Position numbers and translations under genes: made by a program. From Raffaelea ambrosiae (lineage: Eukaryota; Ascomycota; Sordariomycetes; Ophiostomatales; Ophiostomataceae), in assembly GCA_002778195.1 (NCBI GenBank), contig PCDI01000013.1:186001-250000 (forward strand): 64,000 nt of DNA. Direction: 5' to 3'. Positions 44,130 through 55,919 of the stretch are shown in pieces. The notes under the pieces were generated by a model. That model had not been told where the DNA came from. It made no database searches and was given only the letters and a program-made list of their open reading frames with translations. How positions within the stretch are numbered: the first letter of the stretch is position 1; every line of letters begins with the position of its first letter.

Positions 44130-47100
44130 GGTGATGTGCGTGTGTATATGTGTGTGTCGTCTCGAGCTCGGTGTGTTGAAGCGAGTGAGTAGCTGCTGTT
44201 GTCTTGTCAACGTTGACTGACTTGGAGACAGGTAACAGGCAAGACAGGATTGTCGACGAGGCTGAACGAGAGTGAGGTCTGTATATAGATATATACAACG
44301 ATCGAAGAGAAAACGAATGATGTAAGGAGGTCACAGAAAATAAAAGCGGACTGGTAGAGGAAAGAGAAGAAAAAAAGATGGGCATTGCCTGTGACATATA
44401 TGCTTATCCTGCGAGCATGTCCCACCATGCAATGCAGACCTTGTTCAAGTGGCAAGGTTCGTGCTAGTCGAAAACCCTTGGCTTCGTTCGATGTTGGGAA
44501 AACCGGGGAGTCCAGCGAGAGCAGAGGAGGGGAGGGGGGGGGGTGGTTGGCCAGCGCCAGCGCCAGCATCTTCCTGGTTAGACTGAGACAGTGGGCAGAG
44601 CAGGCGGTGCCGGGCAGGGGGGGCGAAGGTCTGGTATGTACGAGATACCTTTGTACATAGCGCCCTAGACTGGTAGTATGTGAAATAGTGAACAACACGG
44701 AACCACACTGAAAAAAGAAGGAAGCAGGCGCGGGTGGGTAGGAGTGGAGAGGCTGAACAAGCCAGGCAGGCGGCCTACAGCTGGGAAGGGGAGACCCAGC
44801 CAAGGAACAGCGCACTGGAAGGGGACTAGGGCCAGTGATCGGCACAGGCGGTCGCACGGGCAGGAAGAAGGACGAGCAGGATGGTTGGCCGGGTATGAGG
44901 GCTCATAGTAGTCAAAGATACATACTGCATTTTCGAACAAGACTACATAGTACAAACACCACAGACACATTGTGCTTCTCATACAGCAGGTGTGAGGCTT
45001 GGATACAGGCAACTGTTTCGTCATGATTTCAACAAGGTTCTTGGCTGCCGAAGGAGAAAAAAGAAGAAAAGACACTCGAAAAAAAAAAATAATAACAACA
45101 ACAACAATAATTATAAAAAGTATAAAATATAAAATATAAAATAAAATAAAAAAACACCTGGAGACTCGTACAGGAGTGGGACACTTGTCAAACTAGCGCA
45201 CCAGGCACACTGACACAGGGCGGCCAGGATTGGGCAGAGGGAGCACGATCGTGGTCGGACGGGATGCACGAGCCGGCGACCAGGCGAAGAGAACACGAAG
45301 GAATGCGGGCATGTCGAGACGAACGGGAACAACGTGAACAACAGGAACAACAGGAACATCAGGAACATCAGGAACAACACCGATGACATTCAATGGCATT
45401 CACCAGGTGTACCAGTTGTGGGCCCTTCTCGTAGTATGACTGGCATCCGTACCGTCTCGGCTCTTCTGTTCTTGCTCTTCTTGTCTCTGACTCTGGACGA
45501 CAGGATCACACGTTGCTCACATTCTGGGGCCGCAGACGACTACTCGCACACCGTACGAGTACTCGTACAGGGCCGGATACACACCGATGGCACGCACCGA
45601 TGGCCAGAGACGAGGTTGGGACAGCCATGCAGAAGACGCATTAGCCGCTTCTGTGCGGTCCTTATTTTGTCGCTATGACGCACTGCTGTATGTCTTGTGT
45701 TGACGATTTTTTTCGGCGCCTTTTTTTTTTCGGGCACTTGCTAATCTTTATAGTGGCGCTTTTTTTTTTCTTTCTAAATCGTAAACAGCGCTCCTTTGCA
45801 CCACCCGCGCCGTCGACTACCATGCAACTACTCTCTCTGTGCATCTGATGCGATGCATAGCGCACCGTAGCGTCTCGCCCGGAATCAACAGCTGCACGGT
45901 TCAGCCCGTAGACCGAAGGCTGTGTGCTCTGTGTGCATTGTCGTTGAGAAGCGAGCGTTGGACGACGAGCGATAGTAAAGCGGACCCCCCCCCCCAAACG
46001 CACACACAAAGAGCACATGGATCACCCACCACCCCCATGGCCGGCAAATCATTCATGAAACAATGGAGCAAGTTTCGAGTCCCGACCCCCGGGCCCTGAC
46101 CGTCTCTGCCAGCAAAGAGGCAGCTCCTTCCCAATTCCCAGTCCCCCAGTCGCGCGAGGATCCGGACGGGCAGGGAAGGTCGTCCTGTCTGTCTGAGACC
46201 TGGCGACACAAAACAAAACAGACGTGCCCCGTGCAAATCTGCGCGTGAATCTGTCTGCTTGCCAGATCTGCAGACGGCACACGGCCCCCCCCAATAGTAC
46301 ACCGCATTGCACCACCTAACAAATCAGGAAAGAGAGGAAAGGGAACCGCACCCGAGCTTCCGATTGTCTCGGCCTCTCCTGGGTGGGCAGAAGGAGGAAT
46401 ACGACTCTCTACACATGCAAACATCACACGCAGAGCTGTTGCTCTGGTGTTGATCATGAGAGTCGAAAACAGGGAACGCCAAAAAAGTACCACTTTACTC
46501 ACAACAACCAGGAAGTAGGAAAGGGGGGGGGGAATGGAAGCTATACAAAAAAGAACCAACGAGAAGGGCAGCCCCAAGCAACATCACAGAACCCACATGG
46601 ACGCCATAGAAACCGAGCCGAAAGAGAGAGCTCGCCTAAAAAAAAGAGAGAAGCTTGAACGGCATAATACGAGGCTGGGTTGGCTGTTTTCTTCTCCGAC
46701 GGCCGTAGCTTCCCTTGGCGTGCCTGGAGAAACCCGTGTTCAGCCTCTGGCGAATCGCGGACCAGGCGTGACATCCCTGGCGTCTTAGGGGGCGTCGCTA
46801 CCGTATGTACTATATAGTATGGTAAGACACAGCGCAACGACAAAAAGGAACAGTGGCGCCGGCTTAGCTCTTGCGCACTGCAGACGGGGGTTTGTTTCTT
46901 CTGATTCTTCTGCTTCGACTTGGGAAAAGCCTAAAACACAGGCCACCAATGAAAAAACAAGAGGCTGCAGAGCCACTGCAAAAGTGACCACCTCGTAAAG
47001 GCGTTGGCCTTATTTCTTAGTCTTTTTTTTTAGAGTCTCTTAGCTTCTTTGGCTTCTTTGGCTTCTGCGAAGCCAGCGGCCCAGTGGCCACACACACCCC

Positions 47101-49311
47101 CCCGAATAGCAGCCAACGGGCACAGCCCGGCATCTTACAGTTCTGACACGCTGGAATAAGAGACGAAAAAATTAGACATGGTGGCCAAAATGAAACCAAA
47201 AACGGCCCAAGCCAAGGTTGCCTCCCGCAGTCCACAGTGACATCGTCAGAAGTCATTTCGGGTTCTCTGCTCAGCCCTACATTTACAGCCTAGTTCATAA
47301 CATAAGCGACTATCAGACAACTGCAGCGAGAAAGAATCTCACCGTATCTGCTTGTGCCTGCTTCCATCCAAGTACTACTCTGGTATGTACTCAGTCATAT
47401 GTACTGCGTTGTGCTTGCTGTACACTCCGGATGGCCACTAGTTAATTAATGAATACATAACTAGTAGCTTCTTTTTCCTCGTCTCCCCCCCCCCCCCCAG
47501 TCTCTCCCAATCCGGGGAGCTCTTGCTGCTGACCCCTTTCATTTCGCTGTTCCTTGATTTTCACCCTTCCCTCGACTGCAACCTCCTCTAAACAAGACAT
47601 CAAGCCACAAAAACTCCCCGAACGTTCGCCCCCTTCCCCCCTTAGAATCTAAGATAATACCATTTTTTCACAGGTGATTGTCTCTTGCAATTGCCTCGGT
47701 GGGAATGTGGTATTTTGTCCTTCCCTCTCTCGATACCGCCTGTTCGTGGAAATTGATTTTACTTCTCCGATGGCCCCCCCTCCCCCTTTCCTCGGCTTGT
47801 GTTTCCCACCCCCATTGACGTCACCGTACTTGCACACGGGCGTCTTTGTCTCAATAGTATACGATAACGCCATGTGTGACTTTGTATGACCTCTTTTGGA
47901 ATGTCTCGGCACGCTCCTAAAGCAGTATTTACAGCGCTCTCGGTGTTTGCTTCTGCCATGTGCCATGTGCCACACCCCTTCTCTTCCCACTCTTTCACTC
48001 TTGGCTCCTCGCATGTCCCCTCTCTGGGCCTGCTTATGGTGGAAATGAGGACTCAGACCTGCATCGTATTACTCTTATTTTCGACCGCCGGTGAGCATCT
48101 GAATCTGACTACATGGGGTCCGCCGAAAGTGGTAAAACGGCGAAACGAAAAAAAAAAAAAAAAGAGAAACGAAAAGGGTGTGAGGGAGGCGACATCAGAA
48201 AGAATTGCAAAGCGTCTTGCCCTGTCCAAGGGCGTCTTCTTTTCGTCTTGCCTGAGACAATAAAACGAAGAAGCTATTGCTCGTCGCGTAAGACAAGGGC
48301 GTCTTGCAACAGACTGTTCGTGGTGCATGTGCATATTCTTCATGTTCATGTTCTTCATGCCCCCCCTCCTATCACGCTCATGTTGTGTCTCTATTATATC
48401 ACAGCCAAACCGAATCAGTCGAGGGAAGCCAGAGACAGCGGACACACTCGTACAAGCTGTAATACGATGGTGGTGTGTGAGACTAGTTAGTGCCTGGCCC
48501 CGGAACACCCACCCCGAAAAACAATTGTTGTATCCAGTTTCATCTCAGGAGTCGTCATGCCAAGTGGTGAGAAAGGGGCCCGGAAGAATGTTACTACTAT
48601 GTATGAGATTGCTTTTGGTGTGGGTAGCATTCGCTGTCACCAAATAACAGCAAATAGTGGTAGTAGGAGATCTGCGAGCGTCCTCTGCATTGTCCAGTGC
48701 GTTTTTCCTCTCGACATGGCAATGTCGTTCCACTCTGGCGGCGTCCTCCAGCTCAAGCGAGGTGAGGATCACCAATGGGAATGTTGCTCGTGTCGTTTCG
48801 GGGTAAGAATGTGCAGATTGAGATGAAGGGGGGGGGGAAGGTACTTGGCAACCCCGAGAGCACCAAGCTGAAATCCACAGGAAAGCATTTCGATTGGAAG
48901 GCGTCCAGACTGGGGAATACAAAAACTACACGTTTCCCCAGGTTCAAGCGGACCGTCAACCCTTTCCAAGCAAAAATCAATCTATATCGCGGCTTGATTT
49001 CAGAACGCTGTAAAAAAAAAAAAAAAAGGAAAAAGAAAAAGAAAGAAGGAACAGATCACTGGCAGATCACCAAAATCAATAGCAATAATAATGCACAAAA
49101 TCCACATAAGCAACTCCCCCAAACACATATTACCCCGCTATTACTATGTACTGCCGGGTTATCGATAACGGAAGCTGTCGAAAAAAAAAAAGCAAAACAA
49201 AAAAGAACCCTGTCCGCGAAACTGCTTCAGAGAACTCTGCTTCATAAACAGATAGCCGTCGAAAGAACGCAACTGAGCCCAGCCAGCCACCCTCCACTCC
49301 CATCACCAGTC
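44130..49311. other. intergenic 5.2 kb, no gene seen
   Basis: The region upstream of the secreted-protein gene is purine-rich on plus. A 9-bp array lies at 45327-45380. C and A homopolymer runs occur at several places (45987-45996, 47487-47499, 48147-48163, 49010-49027). Frames such as 48775-49311 run into the SDR gene out of context and are not supported. The last part holds the SDR promoter. Confidence 0.45.
45327..45380. repeat. 9-bp microsatellite (GGAACAACA / GGAACATCA)
   Basis: About six copies of a nonamer with single-base variants, noncoding. It is similar in unit length and A-rich composition to the arrays at 34106 and 37159. Confidence 0.85.
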
Positions 49312-50476
49312 ATGGCCAAAGTCATCCTGGTCACCGGCGCCAGCCGTGGCATCGGCTTGGCCATTGCCCACCGCCTGCTCTCCAACCAACACAAGGTCTT
49401 CATGGTGGCCCGCACAGCAGAGCCGATGGACGCTCTGAAGACCCGGTATCCAGACAGTGCCGATTACGCCACCGTCGATATCACGGACCTCTCCGTACGT
49501 TGTCTCGTGTGCCTTGTGTCACCTTGTGCGACAACGGGAGCACTCACACCACTCAGGAGGCTTCATATCTGGACAAGTTCGAGCTGTAACGAGCCGCCCG
49601 TCAATGGCCAAGCAGCTAACCAACCACCTCGCAGGTTCTCGACGAGACCGTCCTCAAGGCCGTCCGTAAGTTTGGCCGTCTCGACGGGGTCGTCATCAAC
49701 CACGGCGTGCTCTCGCCCATGTCCCGCATCGCCGATGCCCCCATTGAGCAGTGGAAGGCGCTCTACGATGTCAATCTCTTCAGCGTCCTAGGATTGGTAC
49801 GTTTTCTTTTTTTCTTCTCTCCCAAACAAGCAAACAAGGACGGCGGATGTGCAGGGGATGCAGACTACTACGATTTTGCTTCCCGCAAACAACATGCATG
49901 ATTCCACAGCTGACGCCGTGCGTTCAAAACAGGCCAAAGCTGCCATCCCCCACCTGCGCCAGACCAATGGCCGCATTGTTGTCACCTCTTCTGGCGCCGC
50001 CCTCAAGGGCTACACCTCGTGGGGTGCCTACGGAAGCTCCAAAGCCGCGGTCAACTCGCTTGTGCAGCACCTCGCTGTCGAGGAGCCCCTCATTGTCTCG
50101 GTCGCCGTGAGCCCCGGCCGCGTCGACACCGACATGCAAAAGGAGATCCGCGAGACGGGCGCCAACGTCATGACCCCCACCGACTACAGCAGCTTTGTGA
50201 GTGCCTTTGAGGACGGCACACTCAACCCGCCCGAGAAGCCGGCCGCGGTGATCGCGAAACTGGCCGTCGACGCCGCTCTGGACTTGAGCGGGAAATATGT
50301 CAAGTACGTACCTCTACAACAAGAGCAACAAAGTTAGAAGTGTTTCTGCTGTTCCCCTCCTCCCCCCAGCGCCTCCCCTTCCTTTCATTCTATGTCGAAA
50401 CGCATGGCTAATCAGTCGTCGTCATCGTCGCAGTTGGAATGCCCCCGAGATGGCCGTGTACAACTGGCCCAACTGA
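49312..50476 (+). CDS. short-chain dehydrogenase/reductase (SDR), four exons
   Basis: Exons 49312-49494, 49632-49796, 49933-50303 and 50434-50476 join in phase, giving 253 residues, a standard classical SDR length. The NAD(P)-binding glycine motif is TGASRGIG, followed by NHG in GVVINHG (the structural NAG-type motif). The catalytic Ser lies in IVVTSSGAALKG and the catalytic YxxxK in AYGSSKAAVNS, then SPGRVDTDMQ. The last small exon adds WNAPEMAVYNWPN. Arg residues after the first strand (MVART) suggest NADP preference. The substrate is unknown; yeast proteins of this type are annotated as general oxidoreductases. No signal peptide is seen. Introns 1 and 2 are about 137 nt each. Confidence 0.92.
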
Positions 50477-52570
50477 GAACACCCCCGGTCCGCAAAGGCT
50501 CGATGCAGTCTGGAAAATCTAGAAGTCTGGCACTGTGCCACTAGTGTTAGAACAATGATGCAACACCAGTAACAGCAGAAAAAAGTTCAAAACACAAAAC
50601 AAGAACAAGACAAAAAGCATCAGTCGAAAGATGAAAAGCTCAGTTGATGGACTCCACATGTAGGTTCGGTATTAGCATGGAATATCAAGAAATTACATCA
50701 TTTGCTAATTGTCTGTAGTTGTATCCCATGTGAAGAAAAAAGAAGCGCGTCACTCGCATTGCATAGTCTTACCATTTATCAAGAGAGAAGAGCAAAGTCG
50801 GTGAAGCTCCCTGGTGTATCTGACATAGAACTCAAGAAGTTGTTAGCCACAACACCCAGTTATATGTCATGGAATAGCGCATACAAAGGGAAAAAGGGAA
50901 CAAAAAACAACAGTCAATCAGCAATAAAAAAAGGTTCTCCGTCATGAAAAATCGGTATTTGATAGTACTTATTGGACATCATATAAGACTGTAGGGAAAG
51001 GGGAGTATAGCAGCGAAAACAAGAAAGACGACATACCGGATGTATCGCGGGATCTCGACGCCGACACGATTCCCATTATTTACTCGACGGAACTCGACGG
51101 AAAGTAGCACAATAGACATGCCGAGACAAGAGGCGCCATCTAGAGAAGCAGCACGCGTTAGCAGATGCCAGCCACCAAATGCCATTCGGCATGACCAAAA
51201 TGATGAATGAGGGAAAAAAAAAGCCAAATGCAAGTGTCAGAGACGTCCGTTTGGAAAGACAGTGTCAATCACCATGTTTTTTGTAAGACTGGGGCGACAA
51301 AATAACTCATCATGTACAGGCTCGAAAAGAGAGGGAAATGGAGAGAAGAACAATGCACCTTGGGTGAGATGGGAGAGAGACTTACCACTTGATGATGCAG
51401 GTCTCCAGGAAGAAACCCCCACAAGACAATGAATCACTGCATTCTGAATATCAGGAAATCAGAAAATCTTTCCAGACACGAAAAAAAGCCGCCAGCGCGC
51501 AGTCCTGCCGGTGGTGGTAGAAAAAGAAGATTGGGGATAATTGTGGTAGGAAGAGAAATTGTGAAGCCCAAATTTTTGGGCAGAAAAAATATATCAGCAA
51601 AAAAAATAAAAATTAAAGTGGATCATAATCACTGATTACATAATGGTCGCACCCAGCCAAATCAGTCAACGGTGTTGGTGTATTATCATGCAGACAACTT
51701 CTCTTTCTCGGCTGTCAGGCTGGATGCAATTAAGCTTCTTTGTTATAGTGCCAATCTCTTTCAATGCGATGAGGCTATGGAGTATTGCATTCTGTGCAAG
51801 AAAGGCGAAAACGGCTTCGCTGCGCGGAGACAAAGTAACGCGTTTCCATTATGCCGTCGAAGCCTCTCTGTGGCAATGTGGCTGAGAAGGCAAGGAGATG
51901 TGGCGGTACCGGATAGAACGGGCGAAGCAGGAAGACAGGGAAGGGAAGGCAAACCAAAATGGGTACGCGCGTCCGATGCAAGCAAATACAAATGAAAAGT
52001 CGGGGGCCTCGTTGAGTAGGGAGTTGCGGCTGGGAATTCGATTTTCAGAATTTTTTTTACAAGGTTCTATTCTAATAAGGCGGTGTCACGTGGGGTTTTT
52101 TTTTTTTTTTTTGTGGTTGTTAGCTAGCGTGCGCTGGGAAATCTGACACTGGCGCGGGCTACGTATATTTATATGAGCCACCAACACACACATACGCCAG
52201 GCAGCCCGCCCCCCAAAAGGCAAAGAGCTGCTGCTCGGTTTTGCGGTCTCACTTTTGCCTCTTCTTCAACGACGTCATTAACCAAACCACGCCAATACCA
52301 CGAGGCGATTAACCCACCCAAAAAGGTCACGCCTGAGAAGCTCTCAAACACGATAACGTTGCCTAAAACGCTCTCAGCTCAACCCAGGAGGCGATTCATT
52401 CTATAGCTGTTTTATATATTGTCTGTCTTTTTTTTTCTTAGTCGTGCCTATCAAACACCATCCCACTTGGGGAAACGCGGGGCGTGTTTATCGGGACGCG
52501 ATTTCGCACAGCCGACGACACTCCATATATATCACACAGTCTCTCTGCACACACAACTCTTCGACCCATC
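50477..52570. other. intergenic 2.1 kb, AT-rich, no firm gene
   Basis: AT-rich DNA with A runs near 51210, 51480 and 51600 and an 18-nt T run near 52094. A frame at 51672-51995 has a protein-like middle (DAIKLLCYSANLFQCDEAMEYCILCKKGE) but no ATG at its start. It is noted in the findings and not called as a gene. Confidence 0.45.
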
Positions 52571-53539
52571 ATGTCAGATCACGAAGATTTCGGTGGTGAG
52601 TAGAGCACTTTTGTTCATGCAAAAGAGGATGCAGATAAGAGAGTTGCGGACACTACGGTCCCTCTGGACATCTGGCATCTGGCATCTGTGGCGTTGTGAC
52701 CTTAGATGATAAGCCTTCTTGCCTCATCCACTTCAAGCGACTTGGATGATGTCAACTGCCTGGTCCCTTCCCCCCATTCCGTTTGCTATGATTCATGTTC
52801 CCGTTAGGCAGCAGGAACCCGATCAGATGGCGGCAGGCGCGACAAACACAGTTGTTCAACATGGACATTTGTTGTTCAGGCGTCCGTCCTGTCCACTTCC
52901 ATCAGTCGTCTCTCTTGTCTCCTTGGCCTGCCATGTTTCCATTTGAGCAGTTCGTTTCTGGCTGGCTTTCTATTTTCCCCATACGCCTTCTCTGGTTCCC
53001 AACATCTCAGCCTTGTCTTATCCTCGACCTTTTCTTCATCACCATGGACTACAATTCTGAGCTAATCCATGAAAAACCAGGCAACGACGACCTCTCCTTG
53101 CCAAAGGGTGAGCCTCTTCTTTGTTCCCCCGCGTTCCCATTTTATCCCCTCCCCCACTAACCCTCCTCCAGCGACCGTCCAAAAAATCGTCACCGAAATC
53201 TTGCCGTCTTCCAGCGGCCTCGCCTTCTCCAAAGACGCCCGTGATCTCCTTATCGAGTGCTGTGTCGAGTTTATCACTCTCATCTCGTCCGAGGCCAATG
53301 AGATCTCCGAAAAGGAGGCAAAAAAGACCATTGCGTGCGACCACATCACGCGCGCGCTGGACCAGCTAGGCTTTGCCGAGTACATTGGCGCCGTGGTCGA
53401 GGCCGCCGCCGAGCACAAGGAGGTGCAAAAGGGCCGGGAGCGCAAGGCCGACAAGTTTACGCAGAGCGGCATGACGCTGGAAGAGCTGGAGCGGCTGCAG
53501 CAGGAGCAGTTCGCCGAGGCGGCGATGCGGCATGGATAG
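52571..53539 (+). CDS. NCB2: NC2-beta (DR1/Ncb2), histone-fold repressor of TBP, three exons
   Basis: Exons 52571-52595 (MSDHEDFG), 53081-53107 (GNDDLSLPK) and 53172-53539 join in phase, giving 139 residues. The histone fold covers about residues 13-90: LPKATVQKIVTEILPSSSGLAFSKDARDLL, CCVEFITLISSEANEISEKE, KKTIACDHITRALDQLGF. A C-terminal helix (TLEELERLQQEQFAEA) follows. NC2-beta dimerises with NC2-alpha (Bur6/DRAP1), clamps TBP on DNA and blocks TFIIA/TFIIB. The first two exons are only 25 and 27 nt and are split by a 485-nt intron, so automated prediction could start wrongly at 53044. The ATG at 52571 is preceded by ACCCATC. Confidence 0.93.
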
Positions 53540-54317
53540 ATTCCGCATGCACACGATCGTGGGGGGTGGGGGAAGGGAGGAAGAGGACGGCGGCATGAGA
53601 CCAGCAACGCGTCCGAACGACGAGCCACCTCTATTTTTGTTATTCGTATTGTTTGCCGGCTTAGCGGATTCTTTCCATTTCTCTGGCGGAGGGGGGCGGG
53701 GCCATGCCTCGAAACTTTTTGTGTTTAATACAGTATATATATATCTCGGCGTTGGGAAGCGGTCATTTGGTCCCCTTGGTTTGTTCTCTCGTTTCCTTTT
53801 TTTGTTACGAAGGCTTCAAAAAATAAATAAATATGCTAGGCATGGGGATAATCCACGTGTCTACCTCTCTCAGTTCACGTTTTTCAATCGTAGTCAGGTT
53901 GGTTGACAAAGTAAAATATTCAATTCCAAGACAATTTAAGAAAAGAAGATGTGGCTATCAGGTGGAGAAGAAAAGAAAAGGAAAAAAAAAAGCCCATGCA
54001 ACGTAGATATTGCAAGAAACAGTTGGCTGACATAAGGAGCGTGGTTCGTATGGAAGGGTATCCATAAGAGAAGATGGATTTGCAAGCCAACTTTAAAACT
54101 TTCAGGCGATTACCTCCTCTTTCTCATTGCCGCCACGAATATGGGTACTTGAACAATCTCTTGTTCCAACAATCCAGAGCGCTTTGGCAAAGCACAAACA
54201 GATAATACAAAAGAAATGATACCCACAAAAAACAAACGCCTTGACAAATGAAAAGGGGATTGAACAATATTAGAAAGGTGTGTTTGACTCGAAGCCGTGT
54301 TTGGCGGACAGACCGCT
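53540..54317. other. intergenic between convergent genes
   Basis: The 3' flanks of NC2-beta and the DUF7728 gene: T-rich then A-rich, with a TATATATAT at 53734-53742. No gene is seen. Confidence 0.5.
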
Positions 54318-55919
54318 TTAGTTCTCCGTCGTCTTCGGGCCGCTCTCCTCGTACGAGGGAAGCTCCGTCTGCGACGGCTCCGGCTCCGGCATCGACATCA
54401 GACCAGCCTTCTCATCAGTGGTGCCCTCCTCCTTGACGGCGACCTCGCTGACCACAACAACGGCCTCAATCGGCTCGGTGTGCAGGACCTGGTAGGCAGG
54501 GCCACCACCGCGGCGGCGTTCACGGACGGCGCGGACATGGCCAGAGACCAGATGCCAAGCACGGTACAGCCCAGTACCAATCGCCAAGCCCAGGCAGCTG
54601 ACAAGCAGACCCGAAGCAATGCCGACCATGATAGGGAGCACAATGTGCGTGACGAACTTCGTCACCAGGTGCACTAGGCCGTGCTTGTGCGCGTGGTGGT
54701 GATGAGGGGGGGACATGGCGAAGGGGCGACCCATGGCCTCGTCGTCGTCCTCGTGGTGGTGGTGAGGGCGGCGGTGGCCAGCATGCTGGGGGGGCATGTC
54801 GGCACCGTCCTCGTCGTGGAAGCCGTGAACTTTGGGGCCGCCGTGGTGGCCCTTGGCACGGCTGCCGCCGCACTTGGAGCCCAGGGCCTTGAGGCGCGAC
54901 TCCATGACGACCTTCCAGCGGCAGAAGACGTTGGAGCACTCGGACAGCTCCTTCTCCAGCTTAGCCAGATCGTAGGGGCTGCCGCCATGGTGCGGGCGGC
55001 TGTGCGGGCGGTGCAGCGGCTCCGGAGCAGCAGCAGCAACGGCGGCGTCGACCTCGGCGACATTGACCTGGTAAATGACGATGGTGTTCGTCTGCCTGTC
55101 CATCACAAAGATAAGAGTCACCTTCGGGATGCCTGCGATGGACTTGCGGTTGACCCCGGTGACCTGGAAGTCCATGTGGTAGACCTGCTCGTGGTCGTGG
55201 CTCGACACGCCCTCGGCACTGCCGATCGCGCCAATCTGCATGGAGTAGGCCAGCTGCGAGGCGACGAACTTGCCGTGGTAGTGGTGCGGACGACGGCGCG
55301 GGCTGGGCACGCCTTCCTTCTTGGCGTCGATGATCTCCCAGTCTTTGATGTCTCCCTTGCGCTGCTTGTGCTCGCGGTGGCCCTTGTGGCCCATGTCGCG
55401 CTTGATCTCATCCATGGGGGACTCCTTGTCGTCCTCTTCCTTCTCTTCCTTGGGCGCCTCGACTGGCTCTGGCTCAGTCTCCTTCTCGGTCTCTTCGGGC
55501 TTCTCGTCCTCCTTCTTCTCATTCTCTTCGGGCTTCTCAGGCTTTCCGTTCTTCTCGCGGTGGCCACCGTGGTGCTTAGCATGATGGTCGGGGAACTGGA
55601 AAGCCTTCAGGGGTTGCGTGGGCAGAGAAGCGGGGAACAACGCAATGCCGTTCAAGAGCAGGCGGTCGTGGTCGTTTTCGACGTGCTCCACGGAGAAAGC
55701 GAGGTCGAGGTGGTTGGGCACATCGTTGATGGACACAACGTCCTTCGGGTCCTTGTTGTTGTGGTGTTTGTGAACCTGGAGAGAGCAGCCCGGGCAGGGC
55801 ACCTTGACGTGTATTGCGGACTCCTGGTTGTGCATTTCGGCGCCAAACGTCGACGGCAGTAGCATGGCCGCCGCCGGAGACGCCACCAGCGCCGCAGCGA
55901 GAAGCGCTTTGGGCAGCAT
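54318..55919 (-). CDS. DUF7728-type single-pass membrane protein with signal peptide
   Basis: A single exon of 533 residues from the ATG at 55919. The signal peptide is MLPKALLAAALVASPAAAM. The lumenal or extracellular part has a CPGCSLQVHKH motif, a VPNHLDLAFSVEH segment, a Glu/Lys-rich linker (about residues 125-190), a core of predicted strands (VYHMDFQVTGVNRKSIAGIPKVTLIFVMD) and His-rich stretches (HHHHEDDDE, PPHHHHAHKH). One transmembrane segment, VLPIMVGIASGLLVSCLGLAIG, lies near residues 435-460, then a basic stop-transfer (RERRRGGG) and an acidic cytosolic tail ending PSYEESGPKTTEN. This layout matches my recollection of the fungal DUF7728 family, whose role is unknown. His clusters suggest metal binding, which is inference. 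Confidence 0.82.
   Translation of the reverse strand: MLPKALLAAALVASPAAAMLLPSTFGAEMHNQESAIHVKVPCPGCSLQVHKHHNNKDPKDVVSINDVPNHLDLAFSVEHVENDHDRLLLNGIALFPASLPTQPLKAFQFPDHHAKHHGGHREKNGKPEKPEENEKKEDEKPEETEKETEPEPVEAPKEEKEEDDKESPMDEIKRDMGHKGHREHKQRKGDIKDWEIIDAKKEGVPSPRRRPHHYHGKFVASQLAYSMQIGAIGSAEGVSSHDHEQVYHMDFQVTGVNRKSIAGIPKVTLIFVMDRQTNTIVIYQVNVAEVDAAVAAAAPEPLHRPHSRPHHGGSPYDLAKLEKELSECSNVFCRWKVVMESRLKALGSKCGGSRAKGHHGGPKVHGFHDEDGADMPPQHAGHRRPHHHHEDDDEAMGRPFAMSPPHHHHAHKHGLVHLVTKFVTHIVLPIMVGIASGLLVSCLGLAIGTGLYRAWHLVSGHVRAVRERRRGGGPAYQVLHTEPIEAVVVVSEVAVKEEGTTDEKAGLMSMPEPEPSQTELPSYEESGPKTTEN

Noticed and set aside
54681..55862. 393-codon plus frame opposite the DUF7728 gene
   Set aside because: Val/Leu-rich because it is the complement of His/Asp/Lys codons; the minus frame has a signal peptide, transmembrane segment and tail in the right order.
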